The position numbers and the translations under genes were made by a program. From Trichosporon coremiiforme (Eukaryota > Basidiomycota > Tremellomycetes > Trichosporonales > Trichosporonaceae), in NCBI GenBank assembly GCA_039545355.1, contig BCJJ01000020.1, forward strand, positions 815,252 to 879,251: a stretch of 64,000 nucleotides of DNA, in the 5' to 3' direction. Below the pieces are notes generated by a model. That model was not told the origin of the DNA. It worked only from the letters and a program-made list of their open reading frames with translations, and ran no database searches. Positions 56,035-64,000 of this stretch are shown one piece after another; the first letter of the stretch is position 1, and each line of letters opens with the position of its first letter.

Positions 56035-57332
56035 GATCCGAAATGGCCCTGCCGCGTTAGCTCGGCAACTGAAAGGGTGCCAGATGTCGCCATAGGGACC
56101 CATAGATGATGGAACTTGCGCTTCTGCGCCCTCCACAGCTTAAATAGACGGATGCCGTTGCGGGGTTGAATAATGTTCACTGGCGGGATCGCTCAGGACA
56201 ATAGTCGTCGAGTATCTTGCGACATCCGCTGAAACAGGGACACCGGGGAAAATGTCCTCGGAGACGCTGTAGAGTCTGTGAACGATGTGTCGGTGAGGCG
56301 GCGTCGTAGGTCCCCGCCAGCTTTTGCTTCTGCGGTAAGGCGTGTAGGGGCATTGCGGTACAGATTGTTTGAGATCGGAACGTTGCTTCTCTCGTAGCGC
56401 ACGACGTGTCATTCCCCGAGGAGCTCACCATCAGCGTACGTCTCCATCCCTCCTTATTGCTCATCCACACAAGTGCTCACTTGAGATCCTCTGTTTGTGA
56501 GAGAAGGCGATAATTCCTCAGAGCGTGAAGGTAACAAAGAGCAGGTGGATCGAGGGCCGGGGAGAGAAACACGCTGAAGCCCGGTCCGCGACGGCGCGTC
56601 GTCCGTTGCTGCTCGTTATTGGCACCCGACACTGCCGCCAGGACCATGTTCAACCTCGATTTTGACTTGATCAAGGACAGGCATCGGTCGAACGATCTAC
56701 GCCTTCTGGCTACACCGGCCGGGTCGAAAGTCGCACAGGTCGCGAAAAACGCCGTCAAGCCAACGGCTAGTGAAGAGGGTGCGGCGAAGTTAGGTATCCC
56801 CCAGGCTTCAGCTTTGATGTGGCTTCAGAGCAACTAGCAGCAGGGCATCGATACTGAGCTGGACGTTTGCGACTATGGACAAAGCGCTGCGGCAGTTGGG
56901 ACGAAGCGTGGCGGCTGGAGTAACGTTGCTCCGAAGTGTCGACAAGCTCGTATCGATTCAGGGAAGGGCGGAATTACATTGACCCGGATTTGAAGAGTTT
57001 CCCATAATTGACTGTCGGTAACGTTGAGGTGCGACCAAGTCGAGAGGTCGTGGATGTCGAACGGAGAAGGTGGATGGAGACATTGAAGAGCGTGGACGTT
57101 GCTAATCGAGCGTTTCGAGCCCGACCGCTCGGCGGGGCGTGATCGGCGCGCTCGAGACATGCTTCTCGGGAAGCATCTTCCAACTCCATTTGCCGCTGTA
57201 TGCATCACGCTTAAGCAAATCCGACTGCATATTCGAACTCTACGCTCCCAAATGCCCAAGATACGCCACAACTACGACTTAAGTAAATGGCAAGCGGCGC
57301 GGGGAGAAGTCGCGGAACCAGCTACGAGTCAC
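56035..57332. other. Intergenic region
   Basis: No gene is supported. Plus ORF 56619-56837 (FNLDFDLIKDRHRSNDLRLL) reads a little like coding but is short and alone. GC content drops compared with the core genes. Confidence 0.4.
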
Positions 57333-57412
57333 GTGAACGGACGACATCAAGGACGCACATGACGTGCCGTTGAGGTCGCAGATCGAGCCGGAGACGCGCT
57401 GGTTGTTACACA
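57333..57412 (+). repeat. Dispersed repeat, copy A (3'-end fragment of the 60-61.4 kb gene)
   Basis: From TGAACGG to GGTTGTTACAC this stretch matches 61393-61466 at about 85% identity, with a six-base insertion (GAGGTC region). In copy B it spans the last codons and 3' UTR of the unrecognised gene at 60060. Similarity falls off quickly upstream. Confidence 0.8.
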
Positions 57413-57421
57413 CGGCAGCAG

Positions 57422-57661
57422 CTACAAACCTTCCGGTGCATCTACGATGATCACGGCGGTCTCCCCGTTGAAGGTTGCACTCACGACGACGCCTTTGTCT
57501 TTCACCCTCTTCAGCTCCGCCACAGAGCCTTTGTCGTATCCTCGGGATGCAAGCCTGCGTGAGACGGGGATCGGCGAGAGCTGGGTTGACCGAGGATAAG
57601 AGATGTGAGACGATTCATACGATGAGGCTACGGATATGGAGGTTCTGGCCTTTATATACAT
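57422..57661 (-). CDS. Small orphan ORF, doubtful
   Basis: Minus-strand ORF ending in LKRVKDKGVVVSATFNGETA and then VIIVDAPEGL. A TATATAAAGG box at about 57649-57660 (minus) lies at its start, so transcription might begin inside the ORF and the real first codon may be an ATG near 57620 plus an intron. No join was found that keeps frame. The C-terminal part looks coding-like but no family is recognised. Confidence 0.25.
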   Translation of the reverse strand: MYIKARTSISVASSYESSHISYPRSTQLSPIPVSRRLASRGYDKGSVAELKRVKDKGVVVSATFNGETAVIIVDAPEGL

Positions 57662-57943
57662 GTTCCGCCTCAGCGTAGAATAGAGTCGAGCCTTCGGGCT
57701 GTGGTTTCGCTAGTGGAACGCCACATTGGCGGAGAGCCGACCGATGTCCGTGAAATGGTTTCACGACAGCCTTGCAGCAGGTCCTCCACTTCCGACCCTC
57801 TGTTATGCGGGCTGGGCGCCTGAGGTGACACATTGCACGTCGCAACGTACTTTGTCCACCTTTCGGGCGTCCCATGCGGACTTGCAGATCCAGAGCTGTG
57901 CAGATCCAGAGCTGCTCATCAGCATCTGCAACCGTGGTAGCGC

Positions 57944-58327
57944 TCATGACTTGCCGCTGCATGGCTGGTTGAACATCTCCGGATTCGCATAGCACTTGTC
58001 AAGTATCTTGCAGTTCCTCCCCGTGTAGGTGTGGTGGCTGTCCTTCTCAGTTTGAGCCATGTGCGACAAAGTCATGCTTTCCCATAAGCCCCTGGGATCC
58101 CTGATTGCAATGTCGGCCCTGTCAGCTGTCATCGCGACGGAGTCGATGATTGTGTCATCTTCGACGTACTTCTCCATGTCTTCTATCAACCCGTCTATGT
58201 GCTGTGTCCGCAGCAAGTGGGTGAACTGTCGGGGGCCGGGAGCATTGCAGTCGACGTTCCTCATTATGGTCTGCTGGTGGTTGGCATGGCACTTGAGAAG
58301 GACATTTGTGACTTCGTTGTTAGACAT
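57944..58327 (-). CDS. Small Cys-containing protein, unknown; possible longer gene
   Basis: ATG 58327 gives 127 residues: MSNNEVTNVLLKCHANHQQT, the HLLRTQHIDGLIEDMEKYVE segment, RADIAIRDPRGLWESMTLSH and an end NCKILDKCYANPEMF. There is no signal peptide at this start. An upstream ORF (58559-58320, holding CDLEWYPANSVHTPTTPCGI and TTRLSRAPLKLSRIEFHTII) ends exactly over this ATG in another frame. Either a 34-nt intron (GTCTAA to TCAAG) or a one-base shift would join them into one protein of about 190 residues. Codon use is richer in A/T than in the core genes. No family is recognised. Confidence 0.35.
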   Translation of the reverse strand: MSNNEVTNVLLKCHANHQQTIMRNVDCNAPGPRQFTHLLRTQHIDGLIEDMEKYVEDDTIIDSVAMTADRADIAIRDPRGLWESMTLSHMAQTEKDSHHTYTGRNCKILDKCYANPEMFNQPCSGKS

Positions 58328-58785
58328 CCTCAATAATGGTATGAAATTCGATGCGAGACAGCTTCAACGGAGCTCTTGACAGTCTTGTCGTCATCGAGAG
58401 CAGGTTGAGCGTCATTGTCACGCTCAAGGTACAGTCAGCTGTCAACTTCAAAACCCACTCAACAAGGATGCCACAAGGGGTTGTTGGGGTGTGAACCGAG
58501 TTAGCAGGGTACCACTCCAAGTCGCATGTAGTTACCTGTGAATTCTCTGGACATGTCAAATGCCTGGGGCGACAAGAGAGATTGCATCATGCATATCGAG
58601 ATGAGCTGAGGGATAGAGTAGGTTACATGGTAGCAGGAAGCCGATCTGGAGATGAAACGACATTACTAAGTGGGGGTGCCAAATAGGTTCCTCCTGAAAC
58701 GTCCAAATGAGATCCGTCTTCCTCCTCGTCGGTGAGTACGGAGAACGAAGTGCAGCCTCTACTCATTAAAAACAATCCACGCACC

Positions 58786-59393
58786 ATGTCCGCCATTGCC
58801 CGCCCCCTCTTCTCGCTGCGGCCGCGTCTTTCCTCCGCTCTCGCCTTCGCCCCGGCAGCCGTTGCTGTCGGCGGCTTCCCCATCCTCGGCCGTCTCGCTG
58901 CCGGTGTCATGGGCGGCCTCTCCTCCCTTCTCGAGCTCCTTCCCCCAATCGTCCTCGCCGTCCCTAAGCGCAAGGTCTCACACTCCAGGAAAAGCATGCG
59001 AAGTGCTAACAAGCACCCGAATAACAAGACCAGTGAGTTCCGGCGCTTCCTGGGGCTGTGCCGACAGCGTCTGCCTGTTACTACGACCATGTGTTGTGCG
59101 GTCTGCGGATCGTCACAACAGGCCATCTCCTTCATGATCTGTCGCAGAGACTGCTTGGAGAGGACGGGAGAGGACGGGAGAGGACGAATAGCAAGTGCCA
59201 TGGTTCACGAAGCAGGTTCTAAGCACAGCTGCATCCCACTTCACATCGTGAAAGCTGACATCATCCAGACCTCTCCCACTGCGAGGCGTGCGGCACCCTC
59301 AAGCTCGCGCACAACATGTGCCCCAACTGCTACTCACAGATCACCCGGCGATGGAAGCAGGAGGCTCGCACACCCCTGACCAAGAACGACTAG
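58786..59393 (+). CDS. MRPL32: Mitochondrial large-subunit ribosomal protein bL32m
   Basis: Two exons (58786-59032, 59269-59393) give 123 residues. The N-terminus is a presequence-like Arg/Ser/Ala stretch (MSAIARPLFSLRPRLSSALA). Mature bL32 begins near VPKRKVSHSRKSMRSANK and carries the zinc ribbon DLSHCEACGTLKLAHNMC with Cys87, 90, 100 and 103, then PNCYSQITRRWKQE. In yeast the protein is trimmed by the m-AAA protease before it joins the ribosome. The intron of 236 nt is unusually long here and contains a tandem GAGAGGACGG run near 59158-59187. The ATG has a good context (CACCATGTC). The family call is firm. Confidence 0.93.
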
Positions 59394-59637
59394 ACGAAGT
59401 CCGAACGGCGAACGGACGATTAGAGGAAGCCACCTAGCATTATACCATCTCTGCATTACTGTTCTCATTTTTCCCGATTATCCCGAGCGAGCGTACAGCG
59501 CTTAACCAGACTTCACACCACAGGTGATCGTGCTCTGCTCATGCCGTTAATGTGCATGATTATGTGTGCATCATAGTACAACCGAAAAGAATCTAACAAC
59601 TTATGCTCCAGGAGGCTTGGGGTTTCTGCTCATCTGA

Positions 59638-59856
59638 CTAGACATACTCGGACTGCTGGCGAACGCTGTCTGCTGCTAACGCCTGAGCATGCGCCTGAGC
59701 TCGCGCCTGCGCCTGAACTTGCGTCTGAGCCTGAGCTTGCGCTTGCTGGATGGCTTGGGCCTGAGCCTGCTGCTGACGCTGAGCTGCCGCAGCCTGCTGA
59801 GCCTGCAGAAGCTGGATTTGCTGCTGCTGAGCGCCGCCCCGCGGTGCTTCCTCTGA
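59638..59856 (-). pseudogene. Gln/Ala-rich C-terminal gene relic
   Basis: The minus strand from 59856 reads QQQQIQLLQAQQAAAAQRQQ, then alternating QA/RA repeats, then LAADSVRQQSEYV and a TAG at 59638-59640. A TGA stands just upstream in the same frame, with no ATG and only a weak AG acceptor (59853) without a branch site. It looks like the last exon of a gene whose upstream part is gone or replaced by the gene at 60060. The plus strand is also open across the repeat, so chance cannot be excluded. Confidence 0.35.
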
Positions 59857-60059
59857 GCCTCACCACCTCCTCTTTCCCTCCCCCGCCCACCCCTCCTTCA
59901 ACCATCCCTCTCCACCACGGGGGTAAGGGATCTGCCCCGTCACAGCAGTCCCCCCCTCAGGTCTTCCTGGCGTACGCTGCGGCAGCCAACGGCCTGAGCG
60001 GCAAGCCCACCATCACCTTCGCACTCCCTCTCCCCCCACTCCCATCCACACCCCCGCCC

Positions 60060-61404
60060 ATGTGCATGTCCACACTTCCAAACCCTTCGACATCCTCCCT
60101 CTCAACATTACATTCCACTCCCTCACCCCCCAATATCAACACTACCGTCGTTCCTATTAATCTCAACGCTATCCACAACGCCACCGATACCCTCAACTCT
60201 ACTATCCCTCGCCCACGTAATGCCAGCTCTTCAAATCCTGTCCCCGTCAAGCGCAAGCGCGCTGCCGTCCAGCAAGCGCGCCAACTCCAGCCCGAAGTCG
60301 ACCGACTTTACGTCGTCAAGGCGATCAAAGTCAATATTGTGGCGGGGAAGCGGAAGCCTACAACTTCCTACCGCACACGTTCCAAAATATCGTCCTCAAC
60401 TGCTCCGTCCAACCAGGTTATCCCGACTTGGCCGATCCCGGACTTCGGCGACCTGCCTGGTCCCTGGTCGCCTAGTTCCCCCGGCCTCTGGCTTGGTCGA
60501 ACATCTCGCCTTCCCACAGTCAAGCGCCACGGGACAGGAGCTCAACAGAGCTCTCACGGATCTCGTCGGCTTGGCTAGGACTCGGAGTCTGCGCGACCTC
60601 TGCAACTCAAGCGAGGCGCTCGCCGACCAGCACACCTCGCCGGCGGCGCCTGCAACCCCGGAATTGTATCGACGATACGTCAGAGGTCAACAGTTCGGGA
60701 TCGTCAAGCTCAGCCCTCCCTGAGAACTCGCAGGACAACTACCACTCGGAGTCTGATGAGAGTGAGAATGACGACAAGCATACCCCCAGCTCACCCCAAT
60801 CGGATGCGCCCGAGACCGAGGATGAGCCTGAGAATCTTGCCGGGACTGCCACTCGGCGTCGACGCCGTCGGGTCCATAGAGATCGCCGCCCCCCTCGACT
60901 GACAAGGGACAATTGGCCGAACGATGCCGACCGCGTCAAGTGGGCGAAGGTCGTCAAACTGAGCACGGACATCCACCCGACAACCAGGCGAATGCTCATC
61001 GACACTCTGTCTGCCAACAACTGGGATATCCTTGGTCCTCTCGGGCGCAGCATTGACGAGGCGTACAAGCAGGGTGTAAAACGAGCAGGGAAGTACTTCG
61101 TACACCCGCCACCAAAAGTCACACCTTCAACTGTGAGTGCCACGTTAGACCCTCGTCCCCCGCCAACTTCCCCTCATGCTTACAATAGCTCTTGCAAGGC
61201 TATCCACGCTCCTGCACTATCCCCGCGCCCCGCGAGGTCGAGGACTGGCTCCTGCGCAAGACCCCGCCACTGCATTACAGTGACAACCTGGTGGAGCTCG
61301 ACAACGTGCATCCCCACATCCAGAAAGTCCAGAACCTCCTCGGCCGCCTTCGAGCCACATGGACGTCGGCCGACCTCGTAGCTCAAGTCCACCTGAACGG
61401 ATGA
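60060..61404 (+). CDS. Unrecognised three-exon gene, Ser/Thr/Arg-rich protein
   Basis: Exons 60060-60416, 60476-61132 and 61189-61404 join in phase 0 to 409 residues. Intron 2 (56 nt) has a GTGAGT donor; intron 1 (59 nt) uses GTTATC and CCTAG, which is weaker but is the only join that avoids stops. The first ATG of the frame is at 60060; the open frame runs upstream to 59577 without a start. Residues 1-120 are Pro/Ser/Thr-rich, then basic (NPVPVKRKRAAVQQ). A Ser/Asp/Glu-rich part (NSQDNYHSESDESENDDKHT) leads to a run of Arg (TATRRRRRRVHRDRR). The rest (NWPNDADRVKWAKVVKLSTD, ANNWDILGPLGRSIDEAYKQ, VEDWLLRKTPPLHYSDN, HPHIQKVQNLLGRLRATW) looks helical and well folded. No domain is recognised. The basic patches suit nuclear localisation. 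A diverged copy of its 3' end lies at 57333. Confidence 0.5.
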
Positions 61405-61466
61405 CGTGAAGGACGCACGTGACGTGCCGTTGCAGATCGAGCTGGAGACACGCTGGTTGTTACACC
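61393..61466 (+). repeat. Dispersed repeat, copy B
   Basis: This copy overlaps the last four codons and the 3' UTR of the unrecognised gene, and matches 57333-57412. Shared blocks are AAGGACGCAC, GACGTGCCGTTG, CAGATCGAG and CGCTGGTTGTTACAC. Confidence 0.8.
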
Positions 61467-61582
61467 TACCCCTGTCGCTGCACCTTCACGTCAGTCCTTG
61501 CTCACCGCCCTGCCGCTCGGCGACTCTCAATTATGCTATTATGTATGCATGCTACTACAACGCCCCATCCCGCACTACACGC

Positions 61583-63033
61583 TTAGTCGCGGTGGTAGAC
61601 GTCCTTAGGGGAGAGGCCGTCCTGACCGCGCTTCTTGTTGGCGCGGCCCCAGGCCTTGATGCGGATCGACTCAATGTCGATGAAGCCAGTGGTGGCGGTG
61701 GGCTCGAAGCCACCGAGCTCATCCATGGATGAGAACTTGGCGTCGTACAGACCCTCGTCAGCATCACGGCCCTCGACAATGACATTGCCCTTGTAGACAG
61801 CGAGGCGGACGACACCATTGACTGTCTTCTGCGAGGCAGGGATGGCGGCAGTGACGAACTCGCGCTCCGGCGAGAAGAAGAAGCCGTTGTAGAGGATGTT
61901 GGAGAAGGCGATCGTGATGAACTGGTCGCGGAGAGCGCGGACGTTGCGGTCAAGCGTCATGCCCTCGAGGTCCATGTGGGCGACACGGAGGATGGTGCCA
62001 CCAGGCGACTCGTAGCATCCACGCGACTTGACGCCGATGAAACGGTTCTCGACAATGTCAATACGGCCGACACCGTGCTTGCGGGCGAGCTGGTTCAGGG
62101 CGAGGAAGATCTCGACGGCGTCGGTAACGACACGGCCGTCGGCGGGGAAGGTGACCTTGGTCGGGAGACCCTTGGTGAACTCAATGTTGACCTTCTCAGG
62201 GGTCTCGGGGGCCTTGCGGGGGTCGGTCGTGAGCTTCCACATGTCCTCGGGAGGGGTCTGGTCCGGGTCCTCAAGGATACCAGCCTCGTACGAGATGTGG
62301 AAGAGGTTCTCGTCAGTCGACCAGGGCTTGGCCTGGGTCTGGGTGACGGGGATGCCGTTCTCAGCGGCATACTCGAGAAGAGCAGAGCGGCCAGCGAAGC
62401 GCTCATAGAAGGTGGGGTCACGCCACGGGGCAATGACCTTGATGTTGGGGTCAAGACCATAGAAGGCGAGCTCGAAACGGACCTGGTCGTTGCCCTTGCC
62501 GGTGCATCCGTGCGAGACAAAGCTGTAGAATGTCAGTGGCTTGATAAACACTAGGCTGCAGGCAGGCAGCCTGGCAGCTGGCGCTCTGAGCTCAGGTTTC
62601 CTTGAAAAGTTGGTGAAAACAACAATGCTCAAGAGCAGCTTGGTGACTCACTCGCAGCCCTCACGCTTGGCGACCTCCATCATGCCGCGGGCAATGACGG
62701 GACGGGCAAGCGAGGTACCGAGGAGGTAGACACCCTCGTAGATGGCATTGCACTGGACGGCGGGGTAGATGAGCTCCTCAACAAACTCGCGCTTAAGGTC
62801 GATAAGGAAGAAGTCGACGGCACCGCAGTCCTTGGCCTTCTTGCGAGCGGCCTCGAAGTCCTCCTCCTGGCCGACGTCAGCCATGAAGGCAGCAACCTCG
62901 TAACCCTGCTCGATGAGCCAGAGGAGGATGCATGAGGTGTCTGTTGTCAGTTGAAGAACCTGCAAGACAACATACCAAGACCACCAGAGTAGGCAAGGAG
63001 GACCTTGCCCTTCTTCTCGTTCTGAACAGGCAT
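61583..63033 (-). CDS. ARG1: Argininosuccinate synthase
   Basis: Three exons (63033-62976, 62940-62652, 62522-61583) give 428 residues. The N-terminal PP-loop [20 protein letters not shown], with SGGLDTS at residues 16-22 crossing the first intron, binds [21 protein letters not shown], the [20 protein letters not shown] segment and [20 protein letters not shown] are the citrulline and aspartate-binding landmarks. The enzyme joins citrulline and aspartate with ATP to make argininosuccinate, the penultimate step of arginine synthesis, in the cytosol. The length is about 10 residues more than usual. The upstream region holds a TGACTC half-site at 63104-63109 that could bind a Gcn4/CpcA-type factor, the usual regulator of this gene in fungi. 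It is divergent from RPL19. Confidence 0.97.
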
Positions 63034-63592
63034 GCTGTTTTGTTTGGTTGTTGTTGTGGGGGGAATCTGGGATAAGGATTTGCGGACGGGCAGTCGCGGA
63101 GTCTGACTCTGGGAGGAGGGCTGGTTGTCCGATCCCCCTCGAAAAGTTGGTGCTGCAGGCACAGACAGGGCTAAGAGCTCTACCCTTCGCCGGCCAGCAG
63201 CCAGCAGCCAGCTCCAATAAGTGCCGCCCCGCCCCTCCTTCTGGCTCTAGATATACACTGTTTGTCCACAGCCCACACAGCCCACACAGCTCCCCGGTAT
63301 CGGACGGAATTAAATTTCGAGCCTCGCAGGGGACTGAGGTGCTCAGCTCCCAGGACCACCTTCCTCACGTGACTATCGCATGTGCTGAGTTCTAAACCTG
63401 CCACAACATTTCCGTGAGAAAAAACGCCGAACAAAGCCCAAATTGCACAATGAGGCGGAGATCCACCAGTGCCCGCTGAACTACCAGACAGCCCCTCCCG
63501 TGCGCCGAGCCCCCGCGCTTGTCTACCATCTACCTTCATCTACCACTTCTTTGCTCCTTATCCAGCAAGGCCTACCAAAAGCATCTATAACG
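63034..63592. promoter_or_regulatory. Divergent ARG1/RPL19 promoter region
   Basis: 559 bases separate the two start codons. TGACTC at 63104-63109 is a possible Gcn4-like half-site for ARG1. A TATA-like AGATATACA lies at about 63249. Sharing of control elements between the two genes is inference. Confidence 0.5.
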
Positions 63593-64000
63593 ATGTCGTC
63601 GAGTTCGAACCTCTCGATCCAGAAGCGTCTCGCCGCCTCCGTTGCCGGCGTCGGCAAGCGCAAGAGTGAGTACCGAAAAATGCGTGAGAACGGGCCCGCC
63701 AAAGTGGAGAGATCGATGGCGAAAGTTTTCAGGAGGATGGGAAACCAACATTGAACACGACCGCGCGAACGACATCAACGACCTCACGAGCGATGAGTAC
63801 GATGGAAATCTGCAGGAGAAGGAGCTGGCCCGTTCTCACACAAGGTGTGAGACTTTTGATCTAACATGTCCAGTCTGGCTTGACCCCCAGGAGGCTGCCG
63901 AGATTGCCCAGGCCAACTCGCGCTCTGGTGTCCGCAAGCTCCTCAAGGACGGCCACATCATTGTCAAGCCCACCGTCATCCACTCGCGCGCCCGCACTCG
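63593..64000 (+). CDS. RPL19: 60S ribosomal protein eL19 (3' truncated by window)
   Basis: Exon 1 (63593-63665) encodes [20 protein letters not shown] then GKRK, and exon 2 starts at 63874 with [20 protein letters not shown] followed by [20 protein letters not shown]. The match to eL19 is clear (QKRLAAS, KRKIWLDP, NSRxxxRKL, HSRAR). The protein is a large-subunit component at the subunit bridge. The rest of the gene lies beyond base 64000. Intron 1 is 208 nt, with GTGAGT and CTAAC..CCAG. An ORF inside the intron (about 63725-63840) reads coding-like, but it is not needed for the protein. Confidence 0.93.

Noticed and set aside
63725..63840. Possible extra exon or snoRNA within the eL19 intron
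   Set aside because: The frame does not join both exons, and no complete C and D boxes were found.

Overview
The window looks like nuclear DNA of a GC-rich basidiomycete yeast. Genes are intron-rich, with very short GT-AG introns (many 33-60 nt) whose CTRAC branch site sits almost on the acceptor. Secreted proteins carry CFEM-like and CPL1-like cysteine modules, and the core genes (AP-2 alpha, Atp14, TRAPPC11, Bzz1, eS7, eL19, bL32m, Arg1) are of fungal type. The CPL1-like module points to Tremellomycetes, perhaps Trichosporonales. That placement is inference. No bacterial operon, rRNA, tRNA or CRISPR array was found.

Layout, left half. The window opens in the 3' end of AP-2 alpha (2-724). 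Next come an unrecognised multi-pass membrane protein (895-3376, minus), a secreted polysaccharide lyase 14-like protein (3797-5146, minus), a DUF1275 membrane protein (7882-9172), a Yar1-like ankyrin protein (9398-10274, minus) divergent from TRAPPC11 (10523-14137), a CmcJ/AsaB-type oxygenase (14247-15152, minus), ATP synthase subunit h (16251-17296, minus), a TMEM19/DUF92 protein (18206-19201), a dienelactone hydrolase (19383-20639, minus), a bZIP factor (21367-23101, minus), a small coiled-coil protein (25341-25727) and a Zn2Cys6 factor (27514-30291).

Layout, right half. A CFEM/CPL1-like secreted protein (33183-33865) is followed by a Bzz1-type F-BAR/C1/SH3 protein (34806-37828), a decayed short-chain dehydrogenase (40079-40903, minus), an amino-acid permease (42542-44139), an unrecognised gene (45727-46522, minus), a secreted heme peroxidase ending in a CPL1-like module (48322-50213), eS7 (51057-52050, minus) and a GT32 glycosyltransferase (53488-55442). 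From 55.5 to 61.5 kb the window is patchy: a frameshifted secreted-protein gene, small orphan ORFs, mitochondrial bL32 (58786-59393), a Gln/Ala-rich gene relic, and an unrecognised three-exon gene (60060-61404). The 3' end of that gene is repeated 4 kb upstream at 57333-57412. ARG1 (61583-63033, minus) and RPL19 (63593 onward) are divergent at the right edge.

The genes do not form one pathway. Themes that can be seen are secretion and the cell surface (lyase, CPL1-like protein, peroxidase, GT32, TRAPPC11), endocytosis and actin (AP-2, Bzz1), and mitochondria and translation. The best candidates for something undescribed are the peroxidase-CPL1 fusion with a free CPL1-like gene 15 kb away, and the unrecognised gene at 60-61.4 kb with its dispersed 3' fragment. 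All exon borders were set by eye from splice signals and reading frame.
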